Of a stretch of 46,625 bases of DNA, positions 37,518 to 45,709 are shown in pieces (within the stretch, counting starts at the first letter, position 1; each line of letters starts with the position of its first letter). The notes below the pieces were generated by a model. That model was not told the DNA's origin. It saw nothing but the letters and a program-made list of their open reading frames with translations, and searched no databases. Origin of the DNA: CAZQLE01 sp964593905 (GTDB lineage Bacteria; Chloroflexota; Anaerolineae; Anaerolineales; Anaerolineaceae); contig CAZQLE010000006.1 in assembly GCA_964593905.1 (NCBI GenBank), positions 1-46,625 of the forward strand, written 5' to 3'. Position numbers and translations under genes: made by a program.

Positions 37518-38702
37518 TCACAAAGCAACTACTTTCCTGGGCGTTGTATACATTGCGACAACATTCTCCAAAGGCACATCCGCTTGAAGCTTATGTGCCG
37601 GCGCACAAATATATCCGCCATTTTTCCCTAAGATCTCATAAGCTTTGATCACATTTTCTTGAACGAATAATGGGTTTGCAAATGGAAGAAGTTCCTGCGT
37701 ATCAATTCCTCCATGGAATGCCAGGCGGTCTCCAAATTCCGACTTAAGGACTTTGAAATCCATTTTTGCAGCTTTCGGCTGTAAGGGGTTTAGGACGTCG
37801 ATCCCCAATTCAGAAATCAGGTGGGGAATAAATGGCTTAACCGAACCACAGGAATGGTACATTAGTTGCACAGGATAAGATTGAAAACTAGCCAGGAATT
37901 TTTTATACCAGGGAAGAATGTATTTCTTCCACATCGCCACCGACATCATTGGTCCATTTTGTGTCCCAATATCATCATAGATATAGACCATATCCACTTT
38001 GCCATTCGCTTCTGATAGAATCTGGTTTGTTATCTTTGTGAACAATTCAGTAATGATTGACATGACTGTGTTTGGAACTTCCATATTCCCATCAGCCATG
38101 CACATCAAAAATTTCTCCAATCCAATCAACGCCCAGGAATATTCAAAAATACCGCAGGTTTCAAACCGGATGTGATACTGATTTTTTTTGCCTAAAGACG
38201 CGATTTGTCCTAAAACTGATTTGCAATCCCAATACTCAGGTTTTGGCATATACTCATATGTTTCTACTTCCACTGCAGTTCGCGCGTTTTTTAACGGATA
38301 GCCAATCAGTTCTTTATGAGATCCAAACTGAGTTTTTTTAATACACCGGAGGGAACCCAGTGCATCAATATACGTACCATTTTCTAATCGGATCGGTGCA
38401 GGCCCCACATATTCAGGCGCGATAATCCTGCAATCGACATCCAATAAATCTAAAACCGCTTCTACACTCTTAACATTGAGGCCATTTTTTATCTTTTTCC
38501 ACTGATCAGGAGATGCCCAAATATCAAACGGTACCAAATCAATGGGTTCATGGGCAATGGCTTTATTAACCCGTTGCTTTGGTGACATGAAACGAGAAAG
38601 GTCTCTTTTTGATTTTTCAAATTCCAGGATTTGCACCGCTTCTTCAGGCTTCATTTTCCTTCCATCTCCAGGCAAAGCATTGCTTTCTTTTCGCAACAAC
38701 AT
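37518..38702 (-). CDS. Uroporphyrinogen-decarboxylase-fold protein (URO-D, MtaA-like methyltransferase)
   Basis: 394 residues from the outermost ATG; the ATG at 38654 ('MKPEEAVQILEFE') has GGAAGG/GGAG just upstream and may be the real start. The URO-D barrel is clear. His283-x-Cys285 in 'YHSCGSVKPF', with Cys366 in 'GGYICAPAH', matches the zinc ligands of MtaA/MtbA-type corrinoid methyltransferases, not true HemE. Such proteins occur in many sugar or aromatic catabolic operons of Chloroflexota and Firmicutes. No corrinoid protein gene is in the window. It is the first gene of the probable operon, 97 bp before the binding protein. Confidence 0.82.
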   Translation of the reverse strand: MLLRKESNALPGDGRKMKPEEAVQILEFEKSKRDLSRFMSPKQRVNKAIAHEPIDLVPFDIWASPDQWKKIKNGLNVKSVEAVLDLLDVDCRIIAPEYVGPAPIRLENGTYIDALGSLRCIKKTQFGSHKELIGYPLKNARTAVEVETYEYMPKPEYWDCKSVLGQIASLGKKNQYHIRFETCGIFEYSWALIGLEKFLMCMADGNMEVPNTVMSIITELFTKITNQILSEANGKVDMVYIYDDIGTQNGPMMSVAMWKKYILPWYKKFLASFQSYPVQLMYHSCGSVKPFIPHLISELGIDVLNPLQPKAAKMDFKVLKSEFGDRLAFHGGIDTQELLPFANPLFVQENVIKAYEILGKNGGYICAPAHKLQADVPLENVVAMYTTPRKVVAL

Positions 38703-38847
38703 GGTCTTGTAACGGAAGCATACTAACGAGAACCAAAAGCATTACATCCATCATAACGAGGATCTTATTGAATTACATCTGAAAAAAACTTAATCGACCT
38801 AATAAAAAATACTTAGGCAAATCTGGAATAAAGTTAATTAATTTCTT

Positions 38848-38880
38848 TAAACGAAAAGAAAACCGAATGAATCGGTTTTC
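38848..38880 (-). terminator. Intrinsic terminator after the response regulator gene
   Basis: On the minus strand GAAAACCGA / TCGGTTTTC (38858-38880), 9-bp stem and 5-nt loop, then TTTTCGTTT. It separates the two-component genes from the catabolic operon, so the operon must have its own promoter in 38703-38850, which is AT-rich without a clear consensus. Confidence 0.75.
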
Positions 38881-38960
38881 TAAAAGGATAATAAGTCTGA
38901 TTATCGAATCGCGCCCCATAAAATCATCCAACATTGGGCGCTCTTTCAGAAAAGATCATT

Positions 38961-39626
38961 TTATGGATTATTTGGAAAAAGGGTGACCAGGCCAATTCGC
39001 AGCGCGTACAAGGCCGCTTGTGTTCGATTGGTTAAATTCAGTTTTTCGAGGATGTGCGTCACATGAACCCCCACAGTCCGGCTACTGATAATAAGGTGTT
39101 CAGCGATTTCATCATTGCTCATGCCCCGGGAAACCAGTTTGAGAATCTCAACTTCGCGCTGCGATAACAGCTCCACATCACTTACAGAGCTTTCTGAATG
39201 ATTGCTTAAGCCTAAAAACAGTTGTCGTGCTATTTCGGGTTGCATAAAAACCGCTCCTTGCGCAACTTCGCGGATCCCCTTCAATAGCTCTTGCGGGCTA
39301 GAATTTTTAACAATATAGCCAAGAACTCCAGATTTTACGGTTGGCAAGATTTTTTCAATTTCCGCAAAACTGGTCAGCACAAGGATCCTTGCGTTAGGAT
39401 TTTCTTCCAAAATCTCACGCGTCGCATCGATACCGTTCTTTTTTGGCATCAATAGATCCATGATAATGACATCTGGATTCAGTATTCTGTATTGCTCAAC
39501 CGCTTCAACCCCATCAATCGCTTCACCAACCACTTTAATATCTTCTTCAAGACCAATGACGGCACGCAATCCTTCTCGCACAATTGCATGATCATCTACA
39601 ATTAATACGCGAATTGGGTTTTCCAT
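38961..39626 (-). CDS. NarL/LuxR-family response regulator
   Basis: 221 residues. Receiver domain 1-125 with acidic pair Asp11-Asp12, phospho-acceptor Asp57 in 'VIIMDLLMPK', Thr/Ser in 'VLTSF' and Lys in 'YIVKNSS'. C-terminal LuxR helix-turn-helix about 153-205: 'LSQREVEILKLVSRGMSN' then 'ISSRTVGVHVTHILEKL'. It begins 30 bp after the histidine kinase, its likely partner. It may control the catabolic operon starting 259 bp downstream, but no binding site can be named. Confidence 0.92.
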   Translation of the reverse strand: MENPIRVLIVDDHAIVREGLRAVIGLEEDIKVVGEAIDGVEAVEQYRILNPDVIIMDLLMPKKNGIDATREILEENPNARILVLTSFAEIEKILPTVKSGVLGYIVKNSSPQELLKGIREVAQGAVFMQPEIARQLFLGLSNHSESSVSDVELLSQREVEILKLVSRGMSNDEIAEHLIISSRTVGVHVTHILEKLNLTNRTQAALYALRIGLVTLFPNNP

Positions 39627-39656
39627 AAATTATATTCCTTATCATACTGGTCAATC

Positions 39657-41930
39657 TTAGGGGAATGGCACACAGGCGATGACTCTGGTTCCTTGACCTG
39701 GTTGAGATTGGATGGTTAACGTTCCGCCCAATTGCTTTACACGTTCGCGTTGGCTGCAAAAACCAATCCCTTCTACCACCAATTCCGAATCAAAACCAGC
39801 ACCATTATCAATAACTTCCAATCGAATTGAGCCGTCTTCTTCCAAAAGATTAACCTGAACAAATGTCGCCGAAGCATGCTTTAATATATTATTAAGCGCT
39901 TCCTGGGCAATCCGAAACAGTCCATCCTCAACATTCGCAGTCAATTTTAGAGATTCTTTCGCAGTCAGCTTTGTGCTGATTCCCGCGCGGTTTTCTACAG
40001 TTACCAATCTATGCTGCAAAGCTCCAACCAGACCTTCACTTTCCAACACAGATGGCCTGAGCGCATAGATCATTAACCGCATTTCCTTAAACGCTTGTGT
40101 CGAAATCTCAGCGAGCCGTTTCATATAATGCACTGCTAGGTCATGCTTATTCTTCTGGGACAATTTCAATCCCGCATCTGCAAATAACACCTGGCTGTAG
40201 AGTAATTGAGAAATTGAATCATGAAGCTCTCTAGCCAAACGCTGGCGCTCTTCAATTACAATGGCTTCCTGGGCCTGCTCTCGCAATTTTGCATTTTGCA
40301 ATGCAATTGAAATATGATCCGCTGCGCTAGATAAAAGAGATATATCATGTTTTCCAAAGGTGAAAGGCCTGCTGGAAAACAAGCTTAAAACCCCAAAAAA
40401 CTGATTTTCAATCTGAATCGGGATCCCAATAAACGATGGGAACAGCTTCACAAATTCTGAGTCAATTATATGAATATTTTCTTTGCGCAAATCAGGGATG
40501 AGCAAATGGGCTCTCTGGTCTATTATGGTTTGAAAAATGGACAAATTTTCAATTTCGAAACCGGAAGGTAAATTCTTTGAGCTAAAAATTTTCAGATTTG
40601 ATGAATCATCCAACAGCATAACTACCCCAGCACTGCCTTCGAGAGCTTTCATAATACTCTCTAGAACCTGTTGCAGCATTACCGAAATTTCCAGCGGCTT
40701 GGTAATAATACTGGCAATATCATAAAGTGTTGCCAATTCTTTGGTCCGATCGGAGACTCTGTTTTCAAGGGTTTCCAGCACATTTGCACGATACAATGCG
40801 TTTTCTGCAATATCAATCATAGAAGTCAGCAGCCGCTGATCTTCAACAGACATCTCCCAATATCGGGAAAATGCGAGGCATAAAAGGCTGTTATTCCCGT
40901 CAGCCATTTTGACAGGGAAGAAAGCTATTGTTTCGATTGTTTTATCAAACGAGAATAAATCATGTAGCATCGAATCTGGACGATGGACGATAAACGGTTG
41001 ATGATGATCAAAAGATTTCCAAATCGGATTTTCTGGTCGCTGAAAGGATTCTCCGAATGTTGTTTGCCCGGTTTTTATGGAGGAGTATAGATGAATAACT
41101 TGATCATTTTCAAACCAGAAGAAAGCGCCCGCACTCGCTTCCATTGCTTGAGTGGCTTCCTTAAGCATGATGGAGATCACATTGTTTGAAGATACAGCCT
41201 GACGTAAATCCGATGATACTTTGGCCAGCAACTCAAGTTCTTTTGCTTTTAGACTCGTTTGTTCAAAAAGAGTCGCTTTTTGAATCGCGATGGCGAAAGA
41301 GTCGGCAACATCCCGCGCTATACTGATATACCGATCATTAAAGGAATCCGGCGTGCAAGACGCAATGTTTAGGGTGCCTATCACTTTATTATGAGAGATC
41401 AACAGCAAAGACAAGAATGACTGAATTCCATGACAGCTTAAGCGGCTCTCCATGAGGCAAGATGAACCTGGATGCAATAGAGAACGATCGAGAGGAACAC
41501 CATCCTGCCTAAAATCAACTGAAAAGTCAAAACATTCGTGAATTGGAAACTCAAGTCCAGGTTCGATGCCAAATTGGGTGCCATTATAAGCAGCCAGAAC
41601 ATTTCCGATTTCGCGCTCTAAATCAAATAAAATAACACTGGCGTGATCATATGGGATAATCTTTTTCAAGGAATAAAAGGCGGTTTCAGCAAATTCCTTT
41701 GGCGATTGGTTCATCAAAACCGCTTGTTTAATTTCGCCTAAAATTTTCAACTGGTAAACGTCTTGTTTAAGGGAAATTTCTTGTTTCTGATAAACACCAA
41801 TATTTTCAGATAATAAAAGTATGCGCTCATTTAACGCTCGTATTTGATTCTCCAAATCATGATTCAAAGATTCACCTTGAAAATCCATTGTTTTAGAATT
41901 TAAAGAATTGACTGGAAGTTTCTTGGGCAT
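39657..41930 (-). CDS. Soluble GAF-domain histidine kinase (HisKA_3/NarX-like)
   Basis: 757 residues without membrane helices. A coiled coil (~20-70) leads into GAF-type sensor domains: one about 75-215 ('IIPYDHASVILFDLEREIGNV'), a degenerate one about 220-370, and one about 400-545 ('FFGVLSLFSSRPFTFGKHD'). The dimerisation domain carries His570 in 'RQRLARELHDSISQLLYS'; the ATPase domain has 'EALNNILKHA', 'VIDNGAGFD' and 'GGTLTIQSQPGQGTRV'. Cytoplasmic sensing of a small molecule or redox state is expected. Operon with the NarL regulator. Confidence 0.9.
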   Translation of the reverse strand: MPKKLPVNSLNSKTMDFQGESLNHDLENQIRALNERILLLSENIGVYQKQEISLKQDVYQLKILGEIKQAVLMNQSPKEFAETAFYSLKKIIPYDHASVILFDLEREIGNVLAAYNGTQFGIEPGLEFPIHECFDFSVDFRQDGVPLDRSLLHPGSSCLMESRLSCHGIQSFLSLLLISHNKVIGTLNIASCTPDSFNDRYISIARDVADSFAIAIQKATLFEQTSLKAKELELLAKVSSDLRQAVSSNNVISIMLKEATQAMEASAGAFFWFENDQVIHLYSSIKTGQTTFGESFQRPENPIWKSFDHHQPFIVHRPDSMLHDLFSFDKTIETIAFFPVKMADGNNSLLCLAFSRYWEMSVEDQRLLTSMIDIAENALYRANVLETLENRVSDRTKELATLYDIASIITKPLEISVMLQQVLESIMKALEGSAGVVMLLDDSSNLKIFSSKNLPSGFEIENLSIFQTIIDQRAHLLIPDLRKENIHIIDSEFVKLFPSFIGIPIQIENQFFGVLSLFSSRPFTFGKHDISLLSSAADHISIALQNAKLREQAQEAIVIEERQRLARELHDSISQLLYSQVLFADAGLKLSQKNKHDLAVHYMKRLAEISTQAFKEMRLMIYALRPSVLESEGLVGALQHRLVTVENRAGISTKLTAKESLKLTANVEDGLFRIAQEALNNILKHASATFVQVNLLEEDGSIRLEVIDNGAGFDSELVVEGIGFCSQRERVKQLGGTLTIQSQPGQGTRVIACVPFP

Positions 41931-42135
41931 TTCAATCCATTAGTACTGTGCGGTTATTAAATTGATTATATCCTATTCCCCTGGTATGTTGGATTGCCTA
42001 TGTTGGTGCAACAATTTTCGCCAAGCGAATTCCCACAACGGAAAACCGGCGATGCTGTCCAGCCATTCTTGCACAATGCCGGTGTTTTTGATGGGTATAT
42101 CCATATCCTAAGCCCGCTGCCAGGCTATTGGCTAC

Positions 42136-42318
42136 GCGCAGAGCCGCCAGCAGCCAGCAGGTTTGCCTTTTTGCCCCGGCAAGCTTACCAGCCGCCCGGT
42201 TTGGGGCAATTCATCCCGGGCAACACTTCCCGCATGCCATACCGGTCCGTGCGTGGCAGACTCTGGCAGTTCCACTATACAGGAACACAATGGCTGAACT
42301 CAAGTTTGAGGCTTGCGC
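42136..42318 (+). repeat. 183-bp dispersed element, copy 2
   Basis: Direct repeat of 24557-24739 (about five differences over 183 bp). Terminal GCGCA...TTGCGC ends. Again fused on its right to Rhs core DNA. The 713-bp stretch 41931-42643 contains this element, Rhs remnant 2 and otherwise nothing I can support as a gene. Confidence 0.7.
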
Positions 42319-42319
42319 C

Positions 42320-42441
42320 TGCGCCGTTGAAGTAGGTCTTCTCTGCGATGGTATTGCCGCCTTCGATCCGTTTCTGATACAGTTTGCCCGCAAAGTAGGT
42401 CGTGGCGCTATTGACCACGCTCTTCACCAGGTTGCCGTCGC
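42320..42441 (-). pseudogene. Rhs core remnant 2
   Basis: Minus frame reads 'DGNLVKSVVNSATTYFAGKL' and on to 'IEGGNTIAEKTYFNGAG', then leaves the Rhs frame into the 183-bp element and stops. Over 118 bp (42324-42441) it has about five mismatches to 45127-45244, and both copies lose homology at the same base, just before 'GDGNLV'. Confidence 0.85.
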
Positions 42442-42643
42442 AGGCCGGGTGGAGAAACCGGTCTCCTTAATAGATACTTGAGGCCTGCCAAACTTAGAGT
42501 ACCCGAGTTTTTCCATTATCTGTATCTGTATCAAAATTATGTTCGTTAAATCGGCATTTGCTTTAGCATGTTGAACCATCATCCAACTCAATTTTTATAT
42601 TATGTAACATCATCAAATTATTCACTTTTAAGCTGAAATTTTT

Positions 42644-44014
42644 TTACTTATTAATATCTAAAACATATATGTTATTTTTCACCATGATCCACAAATCCCC
42701 GGACTGATCTTCTAAAATTGTACTTATGGGTAAAGTGGTCATTTTACACCACTCTCCTGAAATCGGATCCAATCGTGTTAAGCCATGCGTGCCCTTAAAC
42801 CACAATAGCCCATCCTTACTTTCTAAAATTGGTTCCGGCCTTAACCAAATGTATTGTAATAGCCCTTCACCATTTACAAAAAAGTCGGGTGACCGGTGAA
42901 GTAACTGGTACCATCGACCATCAGGTTCTTTCCAGCCATAATCTTCTACCCACAAACGCCCTTTTGGCGTTAGATATATTTGAGTTCCAGTGGTATTAAG
43001 ATAATTCTCATTATCCAGGACATGCGATACACCGGAAAAATCGTCCGTTAGGGGGAGTATTTTTTCAAGCTCAACTTTCCCATTAACTGGATTGAAATGA
43101 ATAAGATCCTTTGTGGCGTAACTTCGTAAAAACAACTCGCCTTTTGGAGATATTTGCAAGGATTGAATCTGGTTGAAATATTTTGAGGTTTCGACACCAT
43201 AAATTTGCATCTGCTGAGTTAGAAGATTAAAACTATATAAACTGCCTGATCGGGTATACTCAGGGGTAAAAAACCAATAATTCCCATTCGGATCAATCAA
43301 TTTTGAAGGCAAATAACCAATTGATGGGTGTTCTGTCTTCTCTGGCAATATAAATTGGTTTAAGTCTTCTTGATATTTGGCAAGAATAATGGATTCATCA
43401 AGTTTTTTTCTTTGCAAATCTTTACTACCTAATCCCCATACATCACCCTTCTGATCTACAAACGCATCAAATATATACGTGTCGTATTTAGCTATCTTTC
43501 GATCAATCATCGTCCAGGTTTTTGAAGTTGAATCAAACACTAAAATCTTAGGCTCGGTTTGTTTAATTTCTGAAACTTGGAACAAACCTGTTGGATCACC
43601 AGTTTTCTGAGTATCATCCAGTAAATTTATAACTCCACCTGATATCCATATCTCATCCTTTTCACCGATTGTGCGAGTTAATAATAATCCGCCTACAAAC
43701 TCTTTTTGTGGGTTATCCATTTTCGGAATACTGGTCTGCAGGCGCCAAGGAGTTATGGGTAATATTTGTGTGAAATTAAGCCGTTTACCTTGCCCTGCCT
43801 GCATTCCAACTGGATAAGCTGCTGAAAAATCGGTCGGTATGCATTGAGATTCTTTGTCAGATCGAGCCTTAAAAGGCAATCCACTCAATAGTGCGATTTC
43901 TAGCTGACTTAGATATTGAAAACATAACAGAGTTGCAATCGCAAGTAAACTCACAAAAAATAATATTACTGTGGATATCTTAAACAGTTTTGAATACTTA
44001 TTTATATTTAGCAT
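42644..44014 (-). CDS. Membrane-anchored beta-propeller-like protein, candidate immunity protein of the lipase tip
   Basis: 456 residues from the ATG at 44014 (an ATG at 44050 would overlap the toxin gene). One membrane helix near the N-terminus ('TVILFFVSLLAIATLLCF') is followed by about 400 exported residues in which short repeats recur: 'GEKDEIWISGGV', 'DQKGDVWGLGS', 'DPNGNYWFFTP', 'TPKGRLWVEDYG', 'ESKDGLLWFKG', 'EDQSGDLWIMV'. Such D-x-x-G-x-x-W units are blades of NHL/two-component-type propellers. The gene follows the lipase-tip Rhs cassette by 16 bp, the usual immunity position, and its exposure outside the membrane suits a toxin attacking lipids. Function is inference. Confidence 0.65.
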   Translation of the reverse strand: MLNINKYSKLFKISTVILFFVSLLAIATLLCFQYLSQLEIALLSGLPFKARSDKESQCIPTDFSAAYPVGMQAGQGKRLNFTQILPITPWRLQTSIPKMDNPQKEFVGGLLLTRTIGEKDEIWISGGVINLLDDTQKTGDPTGLFQVSEIKQTEPKILVFDSTSKTWTMIDRKIAKYDTYIFDAFVDQKGDVWGLGSKDLQRKKLDESIILAKYQEDLNQFILPEKTEHPSIGYLPSKLIDPNGNYWFFTPEYTRSGSLYSFNLLTQQMQIYGVETSKYFNQIQSLQISPKGELFLRSYATKDLIHFNPVNGKVELEKILPLTDDFSGVSHVLDNENYLNTTGTQIYLTPKGRLWVEDYGWKEPDGRWYQLLHRSPDFFVNGEGLLQYIWLRPEPILESKDGLLWFKGTHGLTRLDPISGEWCKMTTLPISTILEDQSGDLWIMVKNNIYVLDINK

Positions 44015-44030
44015 TGTGCACCTGTATAGT

Positions 44031-45251
44031 TCACTTCCACAAAGATGCAAATAAGTCTACATCTGCATTCAAATCTAAATGTCCACCAGAATAACTTTGT
44101 ACCGTCGCCCCTGATTCCTCATAGCTTGAATAATCCAATCCAATCGATCCAACAATAGTTACATTAATCCCATTTGTCGTTAATTTATTAATCATAGCCT
44201 TATAATCCGATTCTGTAACTTCAAATAATTGGATATCCGATCCATTCAAGTATTGAATACTCGTAACAAACCCAGGATCCAACAGAATAACGTTATCAAT
44301 ATTTTTATTAGACTGAAAAGCGTTATAAGCTCCTAACAATGCAGAAGCACCCCCGGCACTGAAGCCAATAAATGAAAGACTATCATATTGACTGTTTAAT
44401 TCTTCTGCTTTCTTCGCCTGTCCAACTTTTCCAAGAATCGTTCCTTGGTTAGTTGTATCATAACCTGGATAATCATAATAGTGAACTGAAGAGTCCGTAT
44501 TTTCAGCTATCCACTTACCGACACCCCATAAATGGACGCTTGCTGTTGGTTCAGTTCTCCAGCTATCGTCAAACACTTGTGTTGTTGGGTTAAAATATTT
44601 CTCATTCTGAACTCCAGGGTTTGCTGGATTTGAACTACTTAATCCTGTAAATAACGCAGCACCATTCCGTAGTTTTGGTATAGCATAACTATTGTTAAAG
44701 AACCATCCTGGATACCTTATATAATTTTCATCCCGCATAGAAGAATTTCCACCACGTCCCACGTCATGCCCACTGGGATCAGTGTAGCGGATCGGGTTCC
44801 ACTGCACATAAGCGTAGCGATCATAAGCCACGCTTATTCCCGGCTGCGGCACAATGGTATCCGCCTGGATGAAGTGGTTAAGATAAGGGTCGTAGAAGCG
44901 GGCCACGTAATAGTACAACCCGATCTCGTCCATTTGGCTGAGCTGGCCGGTATATTGGTACTTCGTCGGGGTCACGCCATTGTCAAACCGCACTTCGCCA
45001 TAGGCGCTGTAGCGTATCTCGCTGTACAGCGTCCCGTCTGCGCTGGCAGTCAGGCTGGTGCTACCTAAATGGTCCCCCACCAGCCAGTAGAGCGTGCCGT
45101 TCTTGCGCATGGCCACCGCCTGCGCACCGTTGAAGTAGGTCTTCTCTTCGGTGGTATTGCCGCCTTCGATCCGTTTCTGATACAGCTTGCCCACAAAGTA
45201 GGTCGTGGCGCTGTTGACCACGCTCTTCACCAGGTTGCCGTCGCCGCTCCT
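44031..45251 (-). CDS. Orphan Rhs cassette with alpha/beta-hydrolase (lipase-like) toxin tip
   Basis: About 400 residues; the GTG at 45230 is the first start-like codon, and a TGA lies at 45252-45254, so there is no upstream core or secretion signal. Residues 1-155 are the end of an Rhs core ('YFNGAQAVA', 'LVGDHLGSTS', 'YQYTGQLSQMDEIGLYYYVA', 'RFYDPYLNHFIQADTIVPQP', 'YTDPSGH'). The variable tip (156-399) has a lipase elbow 'IGFSAGG' (Ser291), Asp318 in 'ILLDPGF' and His384 in 'SGGHLDL', a plausible triad. Silent orphan tips of this kind can recombine onto a full-length Rhs gene through the shared core. The neighbour downstream is the likely immunity gene. Confidence 0.8.
   Translation of the reverse strand, partial: RSGDGNLVKSVVNSATTYFVGKLYQKRIEGGNTTEEKTYFNGAQAVAMRKNGTLYWLVGDHLGSTSLTASADGTLYSEIRYSAYGEVRFDNGVTPTKYQYTGQLSQMDEIGLYYYVARFYDPYLNHFIQADTIVPQPGISVAYDRYAYVQWNPIRYTDPSGHDVGRGGNSSMRDENYIRYPGWFFNNSYAIPKLRNGAALFTGLSSSNPANPGVQNEKYFNPTTQVFDDSWRTEPTASVHLWGVGKWIAENTDSSVHYYDYPGYDTTNQGTILGKVGQAKKAEELNSQYDSLSFIGFSAGGASALLGAYNAFQSNKNIDNVILLDPGFVTSIQYLNGSDIQLFEVTESDYKAMINKLTTNGINVTIVGSIGLDYSSYEESGATVQSYSGGHLDLNADVDLFASLWK
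44766..45003 (-). repeat. Rhs core segment duplicated at 46390-46625
   Basis: The final core segment (from 'VRFDNGV' to 'YTDPSGH') is present in both Rhs genes with high DNA identity, then both sequences become unrelated at the toxin tip. This is the homology used for tip exchange. Confidence 0.85.
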
Positions 45252-45308
45252 TCATCCCTTCGGTGGAGTGCTCCGCAATGGATAAGAAGCAATAAGCTCA
45301 TCTTTTTT

Positions 45309-45683
45309 CTATGTTGACAATCCAAGCAGCCTTGCTAATTCATCCCCTGCTTCAGTGGACCGTATCCAACATACGTCGCCACCGCTTGGTATGGTTTTTA
45401 ATGCATCCCAGTCTCGTTTTACTTTTTGGATGATCTCTTCAGGATTACCAGGAAAGATTTCAAAGATATACTCATCACCGATTCTGTCAAATTGTCCAAT
45501 ATAAACGAGCCCTCTGGAGAGTAAATCTTTTAATTCATCCAAAGCCTTTTCCTGAACCCAGGCAGGCAGCAAATCAGTATGGGAATACTCGAATCCATAA
45601 ATTTCACGAATAATGACCCATAGACCCATATCGTCGTCAAGGCAATATGCCAGTATCTTTTGTTGTAGATCAGATAAATTCAT
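45309..45683 (-). CDS. Small acidic protein, candidate immunity protein of the Rhs nuclease-like tip
   Basis: 124 residues, no signal or membrane helix, so cytoplasmic. Features: 'GLWVIIREIYGFEYS', an acidic helical middle, 'VYIGQFDRIGDEYIFEIFPG' and 'DWDALKTIPSGGDVCWIRST'. I do not recognise a named family. It starts 26 bp after the stop of the Rhs gene and precedes the orphan cassette, the classical place of an Rhs immunity gene. Confidence 0.65.
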   Translation of the reverse strand: MNLSDLQQKILAYCLDDDMGLWVIIREIYGFEYSHTDLLPAWVQEKALDELKDLLSRGLVYIGQFDRIGDEYIFEIFPGNPEEIIQKVKRDWDALKTIPSGGDVCWIRSTEAGDELARLLGLST

Positions 45684-45709
45684 TTTTAAGCCTTTCGTAT
45701 TTGGTTTTA

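Noticed and set aside
38905..38965. Hairpins GCGCCC/GGGCGC and CCATAAAAT/ATTTTATGG near the response regulator stop
   Set aside because: Mutually exclusive, no T-run; the hairpin at 38858-38880 is the better terminator.
41973..42104. 43-residue minus-strand frame 'MDIPIKNTGIVQEWLDS...' beside the element
   Set aside because: Looks faintly protein-like but too short and isolated to call; may be a gene fragment carried with the element.
42128..42481. 117-codon plus-strand ORF over the 183-bp element and Rhs remnant
   Set aside because: The right half is antisense to Rhs core, the left half recurs as non-conserved frames in the other copy; no protein family.
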